From NCBI RefSeq assembly GCF_963664415.1, contig NZ_OY761442.1, forward strand, positions 558,001 through 622,000: 64,000 nucleotides of DNA, given 5' to 3'. The first letter of the stretch is position 1. Each line of letters starts with the position of its first letter. The position numbers and the translations under genes were made by a program. Below are positions 18,190 to 26,979 of this stretch, piece by piece. Source of the DNA: an uncultured Desulfobacter sp. (GTDB taxonomy: Bacteria; Desulfobacterota; Desulfobacteria; Desulfobacterales; Desulfobacteraceae). The notes below the pieces were generated by a model that had not been told where the DNA came from, did not search any database, and was given only the letters and a program-made list of their open reading frames with translations.

Positions 18190-18687
18190 CTTTATAACCT
18201 GCTGATTAATAAACTTGAATAATAAAAAATCAGATCAGCAAATAATTGGAGAAATTTTAACGACTGGATAAAAAGACCATATATGCCCAAGCGGTCATAT
18301 TTGCCCCCCCCCACACACACCTTAAATGGCGGGCATGAGCAGGAAGCCCTGAGAAAATCGCCACGCCAACAAGGGCGGCCTGCTCTGAATTCAGCTTATT
18401 TATGGTGGCATCGCTTAAATTCCCGTCATATCCTGGATATCTGTTGAATTCACCCCACATTCCACTATCCTGAAAACCGTACCGCATCATACCCTTCCTG
18501 GCGAACGTTCGTGCTCAAATCTTGAGCGGATGACAAGGAAGGAGGAAAATCATTTAAAAAGGATGGGAGACTCAAAAACGGTCTTATTTGTTCAATGGGT
18601 CATATCGTACCTTTTTTAAAAGTTCCCGTAACTGATTTGATTCTCCGGCGTAACTGCAGGAGGATAGGCCAAAACAAAGAATGAGTC
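18190..18687. other. Gene-poor stretch with a homopolymer/CA tract
   Basis: About 500 bp without a gene I can support. It contains nine C's followed by a short CA repeat (18304-18321) and, at 18268-18304, a palindrome-like motif shared with 28627-28663. A 77-codon minus-strand frame at 18257-18490 runs through the C tract and has no recognisable motif. Confidence 0.4.
18268..18304. repeat. Dyad motif beyond the sigma-54 activator gene, copy A
   Basis: AAAAAGACCATATATG, a short spacer, then CGGTCATATTTG. It contains two inverted copies of a GACC/GGTC-ATAT core. It matches 28627-28663 with few changes. Both copies lie downstream of a Fis-type HTH coding end on the minus strand. Confidence 0.45.
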
Positions 18688-20193
18688 TCATTGGCAATCA
18701 AGAGGAAGCCGTTCGGGAGGAACGATACTGAGCTTACGCATGCGGGCACGCAATGTGCTTCGGTTGAGGCCGAGAATCTGGGCCGCACTGTTTTTGCCGC
18801 TGACTTTCCAGCGGGTCTTTTCAAGTACGCGGATGATATAATCGCGCTCAACCGCTTCAAGGGTATTTAAGCCTTTGCCCAAATGCCTGTAGGATTTATC
18901 GAGATTGTCAGCCAGATGGAGTTTGGAGCTTGAAGAATTGATCACTGCCCGTTCAAGGACATTTTCTAACTCTCGAATGTTTCCCGGCCAATGATAGTTT
19001 AAAAGAGCATTCATAACGTTTTGGGGAATCAAATTGATTGGCTTACCCAATCTCCGGGAGATTTTTTTAATATAAAAATCAGCGAGGAGGGGGATATCCT
19101 CTTTCCTTTCCCGCAGCGGCGGCATGGTAATCGGGAAAACATTAAGCCGGTACCACAGATCGCTCCGAAAACGCCCCTTTTCAACTTCTTCCTCAAGATT
19201 TCTGTTTGTCGCGGAAATAATCCGTACATCCACTTTGATGGTACGCGAATTTCCCAACCGTTCAAATTCACCTTCTTGAATTACTCTGAGCAGCTTTGAC
19301 TGCAATTCCAGGGGCAGTTCTCCGATTTCATCCAGAAACAAGGTGGCTTTGTCTGCAATCTCAAACCGTCCCTTGTGGCTGCGATCTGCGCCGGTAAATG
19401 CCCCTTTTTCATGGCCGAAAAGCTCGCTCTCTATAAGATTTGAGGGCAATGCCGCACAATTGACTTTGATCAGTGCCCGATTTTTTCTGTTGCTGGAGCT
19501 ATGAATAGCACGGGCCACAAGCTCCTTACCGGTACCGGTCTCACCCAGAACCATAACGGTTGTATTACTCTGTGCAATTTGCTCAACCTTGAATAGCACG
19601 TATTTAAGCCCGTCACTATGACCAATAATGCTTTCGTGATTATGTTCCAGCTTAATTTCATCTTTAAGATATGCGCGTTCATCTTCAAGTTGCTTTTTCA
19701 GTATTTCTACTTCCTCCAGGGCTTTCTCGGCAAGAGCCTTTTCATGTTCGGTCTTTTGCTTTTCCAGAACAAGCTGGGCGGTCCTTTTTTCCACCATGTC
19801 CTCAAGATTCCGCTTATACTGTTCTTTTTCAGTTACATCTTCAATAGCCAGTAAAATCAGCTCCACTTTTTTAAAATCGTTATAAATTCTTCTAGCATTC
19901 AAATGCATTATTTTAGGCCCAATGACATCAAAGGAATGTTCCACTTCAAAATCATTGAACACGGTATTTTCAGGGAGGATACTCTCAAGTAATTCTCTGA
20001 GCCTGGGGATATTCCACTGCCCGTTGCCAAGGTCATAAATTAAAATGCCTTCGGTCTCTTCCTGCTTGGCACAAAATGTCATATAAAACGCTTGATTTGC
20101 TTTGACTATTTTCAAATCAGCATCAAGGATCACAAGCGGCTCACGGACTGAACCAAGAATATCAGTAAAAATTTCTATAAATTTTTTTTGCAT
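18688..20193 (-). CDS. Sigma-54-dependent activator with PAS sensor domain
   Basis: 501 residues. In order: an N-terminal PAS-like sensor (about 10-125, LVILDADLKIVKANQAFYM), a coiled coil (about 125-185), a complete AAA+ domain (Walker A GETGTGKELVARAIH, the sigma-54 loop GAFTGA in HEKGAFTGADR, Walker B TLFLDEIGEL, the arginine region GRFRSDLWYRLNVFPI) and a C-terminal Fis-type helix-turn-helix (VSGKNSAAQILGLNRSTLRA). Such proteins drive transcription by RNA polymerase with sigma-54. No response-regulator receiver domain is present, so the signal is probably sensed directly by the PAS domain. The target genes are not evident. Confidence 0.93.
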   Translation of the reverse strand: MQKKFIEIFTDILGSVREPLVILDADLKIVKANQAFYMTFCAKQEETEGILIYDLGNGQWNIPRLRELLESILPENTVFNDFEVEHSFDVIGPKIMHLNARRIYNDFKKVELILLAIEDVTEKEQYKRNLEDMVEKRTAQLVLEKQKTEHEKALAEKALEEVEILKKQLEDERAYLKDEIKLEHNHESIIGHSDGLKYVLFKVEQIAQSNTTVMVLGETGTGKELVARAIHSSSNRKNRALIKVNCAALPSNLIESELFGHEKGAFTGADRSHKGRFEIADKATLFLDEIGELPLELQSKLLRVIQEGEFERLGNSRTIKVDVRIISATNRNLEEEVEKGRFRSDLWYRLNVFPITMPPLRERKEDIPLLADFYIKKISRRLGKPINLIPQNVMNALLNYHWPGNIRELENVLERAVINSSSSKLHLADNLDKSYRHLGKGLNTLEAVERDYIIRVLEKTRWKVSGKNSAAQILGLNRSTLRARMRKLSIVPPERLPLDCQ

Positions 20194-20304
20194 TCATGAA
20201 TCCTAAAATATTTTTATAAGAAAGTCTGGGGAAGTTACTCAGAGCTTTCAATCTTTGTTGTGGGCTGAGCCTGGCAGATGCTATGTCAGGTCGGCCCATG
20301 GCCG

Positions 20305-21117
20305 TTATTGAATTCTGCTTTGATGTGTGGGACCGGGAATTCGGTGAACCTGAACGTTCATATTCAACAATTCCACTGGATCTCCGAATTGAGTGTAGAT
20401 TGCCACGTCGGCTGCATCCCGGCCAAAAGCGATTGCAATACGACCTCCTTTCAGATCGAGTCGCGTCGGATCGAATGTGTACCATCGATTTCCTACGTAT
20501 GCCTCAAACCAAGCGTGCAGATCCATTGGTTCAAGCGATTCAAGGTAACCCACTACCATGCGGGCTGGTATCGACAGCGCCCGGCAACAGGCTATTCCAA
20601 AATGGGCCATATCCCGGCAAACGCCTTGTCCAAGCTGATTTACTTCAGATGCGCTTATTATCTGTTGCCCGAGCCCCGGCGTATACTGTATTGAATCCCG
20701 GATATAATTAACAATGGCATCGCATTGATCGTACCCTAAGAGCCGTCCTGCTGTAATCGCTGCAGCCATTTCCGTGAAACGATCCGACTCACAAAACCGG
20801 CTTGGATACAGGAAAGGCAAAACATCATCCGGTAAATGTTGCACGTCGATAAACGGCGAGCCAGGGGCAGTATCGCAGAACTCAGCCGTTTCGATATCAA
20901 CGGATGTACTAACTGAAAAGAAACCAGCTGGTGCAACCAATCTTTGACACAGGTTGCCGAACGAATCCGTAAATTCTACCGCGGGTACGCCGGGGGACAA
21001 GATATATTCTTCGCGTGTGATCCATTGCTGGCAACCACTGCGGGGACGAAGCATCAGCAAAAATGGTGTTGGAACAGATATTTGAAATTCAATAAGACAA
21101 GATGCGTTTAGCCACAT
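20305..21117 (-). CDS. Transglutaminase-like (cysteine protease fold) protein
   Basis: 270 residues from the ATG at 21117, chosen because AAGGA lies 7 nt upstream; the open frame extends 15 codons further up without such a site. The N-terminal half is beta-rich. The C-terminal half is a transglutaminase-like domain with the likely triad Cys in GQGVCRDMAHF, His in MDLHAWFEAYVG and Asp in WYTFDPTRLD. Bacterial members are mostly cytoplasmic peptidases or amidases with unknown substrates. It lies 62 bp downstream of the RelA/SpoT-domain gene on the same strand. Confidence 0.88.
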   Translation of the reverse strand: MWLNASCLIEFQISVPTPFLLMLRPRSGCQQWITREEYILSPGVPAVEFTDSFGNLCQRLVAPAGFFSVSTSVDIETAEFCDTAPGSPFIDVQHLPDDVLPFLYPSRFCESDRFTEMAAAITAGRLLGYDQCDAIVNYIRDSIQYTPGLGQQIISASEVNQLGQGVCRDMAHFGIACCRALSIPARMVVGYLESLEPMDLHAWFEAYVGNRWYTFDPTRLDLKGGRIAIAFGRDAADVAIYTQFGDPVELLNMNVQVHRIPGPTHQSRIQ

Positions 21118-21179
21118 GATAGTATCCTTCACTAATAAACTTGATATGAGAGTATCCCTCAAAGGGGCGTTTTATCCAT

Positions 21180-22319
21180 TCATATTGACAAACGATCTTT
21201 TCTCCATTTCAGGGTAGATCTCAATCCCTCCGTTGCGACCATTGTGCCTTCGATTTCATCGAAAAGTGCAAAATTTACAGCATTTATTATATCAATATTT
21301 CTATTATTATCGTTCGTGAATGGATCTCGTTTGAAAACTTCCTGATAAATATTTCGAAATTCATTCAGTCGACGCTTTGTGAAAATTTTATGAAAAAAAC
21401 GTTTAGAACGCTGGGAGTATTCCAATTTATTGAGTCGTTTAATGATATATGTAAGCGTCCTGGCTGTCGGTTTAAATCCAAATGTCTCTTCCAATACCGA
21501 TTTAAGTGCAGATGATACCTCTAATGGATCAACAGGACCATTGATCTGTTCTTTGCTTTCATATTCAGGGGAGCCAGATCTCTTTTTATTTCTTTTCAAT
21601 TTTAGAGATTTTGTTAGCCTATGGGCTTCGACTTCACGACATAATTGCTCTGCCTGCATTGCTGCAGCTTGCAGATAAGCACTCAAATTATAGAAACCTG
21701 AATGTATGTGTTCAGGAAAAGTCTCCCCAATTCGGCTATAGCTATATCTATATTTATGGTCGATTTCACCCCATGCCTCCTCAAGAATTGTGCGTAATTG
21801 CAGCTCTATTTGAATGCTTTTAAATGTCTCGCTTACATCTGAATTCTCACCTAATTTGATCTGGTAATGGATTGAAGAATATCCACTATATTGGAGATTG
21901 ATATTTTGTGGGGATACCTTGCCAAGGCCTATTGGCAAAACAAATGATCTTTTATAATCTGGTTTTTGTATGAATTTTAATAGGTTCTCTTCAACTAAAA
22001 ATTTAAGATACGCTTCGACTTTTACAATGTCCGAAAGGCGCAGGCAAATAATCCGGATACCAATTATATCTCCAATCCTTTCATGAAAATTTTTGTGTGT
22101 AATAGGCTTCATATCAAATTCAGAATTCATATTCTCTTGGTCGATTTTCTCAATAAGTCTTGATTCATCTTTAATTCGATATAGTATCGTATGAATACTT
22201 TCTTTGGGCGCTGAAGGATCATCTCGAATAAGCCGGACAAAGTACTCAGCAAGTGTTTTGTACTTCTCTTTTTCCTTGAAAAAAGAGATTAGAAGATTAT
22301 CTCTTTGTTGTTTTTTCAA
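21180..22319 (-). CDS. Stand-alone RelA/SpoT synthetase-domain protein
   Basis: 379 residues. The (p)ppGpp synthetase fold spans about residues 30-215: RIGDIIGIRIICLRLSDI, the nucleotide-binding YSGYSSIHYQIK, and the catalytic-Glu strand ELQLRTILEEAWGEIDHKY. No HD hydrolase domain, TGS or ACT domain is present. A C-terminal extension of about 150 residues is rich in Lys/Arg (KSLKLKRNKKR, RSKRFFHKIFTKRR). Members with this layout may be small alarmone synthetases or, when they carry an antitoxin-like tail, phage-sensing toxins. I cannot decide which from sequence alone. It is the first gene of a leftward group with the transglutaminase-like gene. Confidence 0.85.
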   Translation of the reverse strand: MKKQQRDNLLISFFKEKEKYKTLAEYFVRLIRDDPSAPKESIHTILYRIKDESRLIEKIDQENMNSEFDMKPITHKNFHERIGDIIGIRIICLRLSDIVKVEAYLKFLVEENLLKFIQKPDYKRSFVLPIGLGKVSPQNINLQYSGYSSIHYQIKLGENSDVSETFKSIQIELQLRTILEEAWGEIDHKYRYSYSRIGETFPEHIHSGFYNLSAYLQAAAMQAEQLCREVEAHRLTKSLKLKRNKKRSGSPEYESKEQINGPVDPLEVSSALKSVLEETFGFKPTARTLTYIIKRLNKLEYSQRSKRFFHKIFTKRRLNEFRNIYQEVFKRDPFTNDNNRNIDIINAVNFALFDEIEGTMVATEGLRSTLKWRKDRLSI

Positions 22320-22499
22320 TTATTAAGTCCTTTTTCAGGCTCGTTTCGGAAGATTATGAAAGGAAAAGTATCGACCGCTTAGCAAAGTAGAGATACTAAG
22401 ATAATCCGTAGGATATAAAAAGTGCAACAGTTTAAATAAAGTCATTGAAATTATATCCTTGCAACTTATAAACTTTTTATGAAAAACAATCGAATTCAA

Positions 22500-23085
22500 C
22501 CACTATGGGCTGGAAGCCCATAGAATGCTATGGAGACTGTAAGTCTCCCTCTCAGCTAAAGCTGACTGAAAGGAGCAAGCTAAAGCTTGTGTGTTACGAT
22601 TGAAAATCATTCAATCACAAAATTATCATTCTGATGATTCGGGTGATTTTTATGATGCTTCAAATATTCCTGGATCATGTCGTCTGTCACATGACCAGAA
22701 CTGAAGGCGGCATAACCAATTCCCCAAAAATGTTTTCCCCAGTACCGTTTCCCAAGTTGAGGAAACTCTTCCTGGATTTTCCGGGAGCTTTTCCCTTTCA
22801 TGAAACGGACCATATCGCTTACCGAAAGCTTGGGCGGATATGATACATAGAGATGGACATGATCTTTACTGACACGGCCTTGGATAATATGGATATCATG
22901 GCTATCACAAATCTGACGAATGATATTTCTCAAGCGGTATCCAATCTGTTTCGTCAGCACTTGATACCGATATTTAGTCACCCATACCAAATGGACTTTT
23001 AAATCATGTACTGTATGTGAACCTTTTCGATATGATCTCATACAATTCAAATACTAAAAGTCTTGGACTAAAGTCCATAGTTTTT
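22500..23085 (-). mobile_element. IS200/IS605-type element (tnpA only)
   Basis: The tnpA gene is bracketed by imperfect palindromes instead of inverted repeats: TATGGGCT-GGA-AGCCCATA near 22505-22525 with further small hairpins to 22595 on the left, and GGACT-AAA-GTCC near 23062-23080 on the right. This is the organisation of Y1 single-strand transposons. Ends are given only approximately. No tnpB is present. Confidence 0.65.
22607..23050 (-). CDS. tnpA: IS200/IS605-family Y1 transposase TnpA
   Basis: 147 residues. The HUH motif is present as KDHVHLYVSYPP and the nucleophilic Tyr is in the helix IQEYLKHHKNHP. VHDLKVHLVWVTKYR at the N-terminus and RYWGKHFWGIGYAAFSSGHV are typical family segments. 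The enzyme cuts and joins single-stranded DNA at hairpin ends through a phosphotyrosine link. The gene is full length and appears intact. Confidence 0.93.
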   Translation of the reverse strand: MNCMRSYRKGSHTVHDLKVHLVWVTKYRYQVLTKQIGYRLRNIIRQICDSHDIHIIQGRVSKDHVHLYVSYPPKLSVSDMVRFMKGKSSRKIQEEFPQLGKRYWGKHFWGIGYAAFSSGHVTDDMIQEYLKHHKNHPNHQNDNFVIE

Positions 23086-23103
23086 ACTACCGAACTGGGA
23101 CAA

Positions 23104-23138
23104 TAAAAAAAGCCCTGAGTAGGAATCTACTCAGGGCT
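23104..23138 (-). terminator. Terminator of the cold-shock gene
   Basis: A perfect 12-bp stem AGCCCTGAGTAG / CTACTCAGGGCT with a GAAT loop. On the minus strand it is followed by a run of seven T's. It lies 27 bp beyond the csp stop. Confidence 0.92.
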
Positions 23139-23164
23139 AAAATGTCACAGGGATAAAATGGATA

Positions 23165-23368
23165 TTAGATCACGGTCACATTTGCAGCTGCCGGTCCTTT
23201 GGGACCCTGTACAATGTCGAATGAAACCTGGTCACCTTCATTGAGAGATTTAAAACCAGTTGCGTTGATGCCTGAATGATGGACAAACACGTCGTTGCCA
23301 CCATCTGCTTGTTCGATAAATCCAAAACCTTTTGACTCGCTAAACCATTTTACAATACCATTTGCCAT
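23165..23368 (-). CDS. Cold-shock domain protein (CspA family)
   Basis: 67 residues, the full CSD length. The RNA-binding motifs are intact: RNP1 SKGFGFIEQ and RNP2 DVFVHHSGI, followed by SFDIVQGPKGPAAANVTVI. It binds single-stranded nucleic acid and keeps mRNA unfolded. An AGGAGA ribosome site lies 8 nt before the ATG, and a strong terminator follows. It is a single-gene unit, with an AT-rich leader upstream as in many csp genes. Confidence 0.95.
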   Translation of the reverse strand: MANGIVKWFSESKGFGFIEQADGGNDVFVHHSGINATGFKSLNEGDQVSFDIVQGPKGPAAANVTVI

Positions 23369-23578
23369 GTAGGCGTTCTCCTAAATAAAACATAAAAATA
23401 AATCGTCTGGATCTTAAAAAATAATCACTGATTTCTCGGGGAAAATATCTAAGGAAGAGAACTCAAACACTTAAGTTCTATGACGACTTTTGTTATCATG
23501 CATGAAAAAGGAGGATCTGTCAAGAAAATTAATATTTTATTGTGACACTCAAACGTTAAACTTATTATTTCCTCCGAT

Positions 23579-23688
23579 TCAGACCACATATAAGAGCACT
23601 GTAAAATAGTGGATAATACTTCCGGCCAGCACAAACAGATGCCAGATACTATTAAACCATTCTCCCTTATGCAAAGAAAGCACCTTCG
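23579..23688 (-). pseudogene. Hemolysin III/adiponectin-receptor family, C-terminal remnant
   Basis: The minus-strand frame ending at 23579 reads LHKGEWFNSIWHLFVLAGSI then IHYFTVLLYVV-stop. This matches the last membrane helix of the hemolysin III (YqfA) family, with its IWHLFVLAG motif. Everything upstream is replaced by the small zinc-ribbon gene. No start is possible, so it is a remnant only. Confidence 0.6.
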
Positions 23689-23859
23689 CTATTTTTCAAG
23701 TAGGTCTTTCTCATCTGAATCAATCATTTTTTGACAATTTGGGCATTCCATTTTGAGGGTTCTAACATTTCCTTTCATCAATGGCATTTGACAATGGGGG
23801 CAAAAATATACTTTTAATTTCAAATCAGTCTTTTTCTGTTCTGTTTTTTGAGGTTCCAA
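23689..23859 (-). CDS. Small zinc-ribbon protein with TTG start
   Basis: A 56-residue frame starting at a TTG (23857-23859); GGGAAGGA lies about 8 nt upstream and there is no in-frame ATG before the zinc ribbon. The sequence has two Cys pairs, YFCPHCQMPL and MECPNCQKM, spaced 17 residues apart, which would hold one zinc ion. Around them are polar Lys/Glu-rich ends. Role unknown; such mini-ribbons occur in nucleic-acid-binding or assembly proteins. It is the last gene reading out of the lipid-type operon (56 bp past the ATP-grasp stop) and might be part of it. Confidence 0.55.
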   Translation of the reverse strand: MEPQKTEQKKTDLKLKVYFCPHCQMPLMKGNVRTLKMECPNCQKMIDSDEKDLLEK

Positions 23860-23914
23860 ATCAGTCTGTCCTTCCCTGTTATCGATTTATTATACGCTAT
23901 CCTCAAGATAAACT

Positions 23915-25225
23915 TTATCTTTTTATTCCCAGCTTCTTTACTTCTTTTTCCAGATGATGCATTCGCTCAATATCCGTTGCAAGGATGATAACCCCAAGGT
24001 TTCCCGAAACAGGCAAGGTTTTACAATCGTAAGGGAATACGCAATTGAGCTTACCATTATCATAAAGTATGGGGCGCAATTTCGTGACAAGTTCAGGAAA
24101 TGAAATTGGCGTTGTTTTGAGTTTCAAAAACTTCCAGTATGGGATAGAAGACGATAATTTATTTTCAATATTCTCTATGATCATTCCCACATAAGTGGAA
24201 CCATTGAACCGTGCATTGTTTTCGACGGGATAGGCGCTGTTCGCCGTTACAATATAGTCAATGCCGACAACGCCGGTGTATCCCGACCGGGACATGTGGG
24301 TTACAATTTTTAAGGAAGCCTTTGAAATAGCCTCACAAACAGCCGGGGGATATGGTTCCCCTTTGAGTGTGCCGATATAAACCATCCTTTTTTCGCAGAC
24401 CTGTTCTCGAATACCCATGTGGCTGATATTTCCGGCCCTGCCGATGATCCATTGATCGTTGGGAGAAGATATCACATCCTCAAACGGCTCTATGATAAGA
24501 ACTTTTTCCCCGGTGTCGGCGATCTGCCTGTATAATTCAGGGATATCATCACCCGCGGTTTTGTATAAAGACATGCCGGCTTCCCCCAGGGCTCCTCGGA
24601 CAATTACGGTATGCGTTTTTGAAAGATGGCGGCGAATCTTTTTTTCAAACTGAAAATAGTTTTTGGTTTTTTCCGGGCTGACCTCAAAGACGTCGCCCTC
24701 TATGGTTGAGATCCCCAATTGCCGGCAGAGGTGCTTAAAGGAAACTTTATCATTGTAGGTTCGGGTCAAAGATTCCGAAGAACCGAAAAGATCGGCTCCA
24801 AGTATATTTGCTGCGACTTTTTCCATCCGGCCGGAAAACCACGGCACATAAACCGGGGCTCTTCCGAATTTTGAAATGACCGCCAATATGGGATCCGGAT
24901 TCTTAACGATCATTTCAGAAAGGGTCATTTCATCAGATTGAGCACCGTACTCAACAATATGATCGGTGCCAAGGCCATTGGCGTGCAGCCAATCTTGATA
25001 GTCCCTGTCAAGTGCTGTGCGTAAAACAACCAGATCCTGGTTACCTGCAACGGCAAGGGCCCGGTTGCATCTTGACAGAATTGCCCCATCCCGATTTGGA
25101 AATTGTGGGAAGTTGTCCGTCCCGAAAATTAATAGTTCATTGTCGGAATGTTGAATGAACGACCGGAAGGGTTTGTTGTGTATCATCCCGGTATTCCGGG
25201 GTGCCTTCGTCAGGACCGACTCCAT
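23915..25225 (-). CDS. ATP-grasp ligase with pre-ATP-grasp domain (PGM1-like)
   Basis: 436 residues from the ATG at 25225, which has GGGGGG 5 nt upstream and overlaps the previous gene by 16 bp; the longer frame from 25285 has no such signal. Residues about 1-150 form an N-terminal pre-grasp domain (LLIFGTDNFPQFPNRDGA; YVPWFSGRMEKVAA). The ATP-grasp core follows: HTVIVRGALGEAGMSLYK, VLIIEPFEDVISSPNDQW, and the metal-binding YPVENNARFNGSTYVG. The E-N-N-A-R-x-N order resembles PGM1-type peptide ligases, which join a carboxylate to an amine via an acyl phosphate. The substrate is unknown; its operon suggests an amino-alcohol or lipid headgroup. Confidence 0.82.
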   Translation of the reverse strand: MESVLTKAPRNTGMIHNKPFRSFIQHSDNELLIFGTDNFPQFPNRDGAILSRCNRALAVAGNQDLVVLRTALDRDYQDWLHANGLGTDHIVEYGAQSDEMTLSEMIVKNPDPILAVISKFGRAPVYVPWFSGRMEKVAANILGADLFGSSESLTRTYNDKVSFKHLCRQLGISTIEGDVFEVSPEKTKNYFQFEKKIRRHLSKTHTVIVRGALGEAGMSLYKTAGDDIPELYRQIADTGEKVLIIEPFEDVISSPNDQWIIGRAGNISHMGIREQVCEKRMVYIGTLKGEPYPPAVCEAISKASLKIVTHMSRSGYTGVVGIDYIVTANSAYPVENNARFNGSTYVGMIIENIENKLSSSIPYWKFLKLKTTPISFPELVTKLRPILYDNGKLNCVFPYDCKTLPVSGNLGVIILATDIERMHHLEKEVKKLGIKR

Positions 25226-25860
25226 ATGATCCCCCCGTAAACAAATGTTAAGCCAATGGTATATGCCATAAGAATATAAAACCATTTTCCGGCAAGTTTG
25301 GGGGTCCGGATCGGTGCTATGTTAAAGGCAGCCATGACCAGGAACAAGGCATATATGACGCCTGAAAAAATTCCCGGGTCAAGGAAACCTTCAAACAGAA
25401 AAACCAAAGCAAAAATAATGACATTGTTATCAAGGGCAAGGCCCCTGTATGTTGACCCGTCAATAAGACCAAACACATTAAAATAGCTTAATCGGATGGC
25501 GGCAACCCCGACGATTACAAAGGCACCCGGAAGAAACCATGGACTAAAATCTGCGTAACTCAACAAAAAAATAGCCGGGCAGACACCAAAACTGACAATA
25601 TCGATCAACGAATCCAGCTGCCCTCCGAATTCCTTTTGTTTATCTGTCCTTCCTTTCATGTTACGGGCAATGATACCGTCGGCCCAGTCAAATAAAACCG
25701 CCCATATCATACCAATAACTGAGGCTTGAAAGTTCTGTAAAATTGCATAATAAACCCCAAGAAGTGCACATAAAAGTCCTGTAAGGGAACAGATATTGGG
25801 AAGATCCTTGGCAAAAAAAAACATTCCGGCCTGATGCCGGTCATTTTTATAGGTATTCAT
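25210..25860 (-). CDS. CDP-alcohol phosphatidyltransferase
   Basis: 216 residues, an integral membrane enzyme. The CDP-OH-PT signature is present: DWADGIIARN, then FGGQLDSLIDIVSFG, giving the D-G-x2-A-R...G-x3-D-x3-D metal-binding set that binds the CDP-alcohol. About six hydrophobic segments follow the family layout. These enzymes swap CMP for an alcohol (phosphatidylserine, choline, ethanolamine or inositol types). Which alcohol is used here is not evident. It sits between the PLP enzyme (9 bp gap) and the ATP-grasp gene (overlap), and downstream of a nucleotidyltransferase that could supply the CDP-alcohol. Confidence 0.9.
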   Translation of the reverse strand: MNTYKNDRHQAGMFFFAKDLPNICSLTGLLCALLGVYYAILQNFQASVIGMIWAVLFDWADGIIARNMKGRTDKQKEFGGQLDSLIDIVSFGVCPAIFLLSYADFSPWFLPGAFVIVGVAAIRLSYFNVFGLIDGSTYRGLALDNNVIIFALVFLFEGFLDPGIFSGVIYALFLVMAAFNIAPIRTPKLAGKWFYILMAYTIGLTFVYGGIIWSRS

Positions 25861-25869
25861 TATGGCGCT

Positions 25870-26979
25870 TCATAACTCTTTATAACCAAGGATGGAGACC
25901 AATGCATCCACCAGATTGGAATTTTCTTTATTTGTCCGGGCGGCAATTCGGATAAACCGATCCGCCTCCGGCATGGTTTTTCCGCCACAGTGCTTAATGT
26001 ACATGTTATGTTCAATGAACAACTTTTTCGTGACTTCCGGGCCGTCAGGGCCGCCATCGGGAAGACGGCAGAAGATAAAATTGGCATCCGGGGCATAAAT
26101 GGTCCCCCCAAGCAGGCTTTTCAGATCTTTATAAAGCTTTCCCCGGTCTTGCTTAACCCGGTTACAGCTCTTGATAAAATCATCGCTAAAATCCGGCAGA
26201 ATTCTTAAAAATTCTTCGGCAAATCCATTAATATTCCAGATGTGGACACCCAGACGGAGCCTATGTACCAATTCTGTGTTTGCGGTGAGAAGATACCCGA
26301 TGCGAAGACCGCATATTCCGTATGCCTTACTCATACTTTTTAAAACAGCGATATTGGGATACCGCTCAATTTCAGGCTCCATGGTCAACAGATGCGGATC
26401 CTGTGCAAAATCAATAAAAGATTCATCAATAATTAACCGGCAATTATGGCGGCCTAATTTTTTTGCCAGAAATACCAGATCGAATTTTGGGATCGCCCTT
26501 GAAGTCGGATTGTTCGGAGATACAACGACAGCAACATCCGCTTTTACTTTAATGGCATGATCTGCAAATTTTTCTACATCCAGTTCAAAGGAAGGAAATT
26601 CAAGCGGAAATTCGATGACATGTCCCTTGGGTGCGGCATTGGCATATTCATTAAAGGACGGTACGGGAATAATGAGCGTTTGGGCAAGTTGGCCGGAAAC
26701 GATTTTAATAAGCTCGGCAGCACCATTACCGATAACAAGATGCTCGGCTTTTTGATTGATAATTCTTCCCATAAGTGAGGCAAGTGCATCTTGGGCAACA
26801 GGATAGTTCAACACCAGGTCATGAATTTTATTTTTAAAACGCTCAAACACTTCTTCCGGTGGGAAATATAGATTGTACAGATATGCATGATCTATGAAGC
26901 CGTGCCGGTAATATCCACCATGCTGGTTTGAAATATATTCATATTTTTCCGCTTGATTATGATATTCACGCAATGGCAT
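25870..26979 (-). CDS. PLP-dependent aminotransferase class I/II (HisC/CobD-like)
   Basis: 369 residues. It has the fold-type I signature around the PLP-binding Lys: VLKSMSKAYGICGLRIGYLL. Other parts are the cofactor loop VIGNGAAELIKIVSG, VVSPNNPTSRAIP (substrate pocket), and LIIDESFIDFA (the Asp that binds the pyridine ring). The subfamily is close to histidinol-phosphate aminotransferase and CobD, whose members act on phosphorylated amino acids or amino-alcohol phosphates; some decarboxylate instead of transaminating. The start overlaps the nucleotidyltransferase end by 14 bp, with AAAGGACAGGGG upstream. A role in making an amino-alcohol phosphate is an inference from context. Confidence 0.85.
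   Translation of the reverse strand: MPLREYHNQAEKYEYISNQHGGYYRHGFIDHAYLYNLYFPPEEVFERFKNKIHDLVLNYPVAQDALASLMGRIINQKAEHLVIGNGAAELIKIVSGQLAQTLIIPVPSFNEYANAAPKGHVIEFPLEFPSFELDVEKFADHAIKVKADVAVVVSPNNPTSRAIPKFDLVFLAKKLGRHNCRLIIDESFIDFAQDPHLLTMEPEIERYPNIAVLKSMSKAYGICGLRIGYLLTANTELVHRLRLGVHIWNINGFAEEFLRILPDFSDDFIKSCNRVKQDRGKLYKDLKSLLGGTIYAPDANFIFCRLPDGGPDGPEVTKKLFIEHNMYIKHCGGKTMPEADRFIRIAARTNKENSNLVDALVSILGYKEL

Noticed and set aside
18257..18490. 77-codon minus-strand ORF beside the C tract
   Set aside because: No ribosome site or family motif, and it is built partly on a simple-sequence tract and on the duplicated dyad motif; I do not call it a gene.
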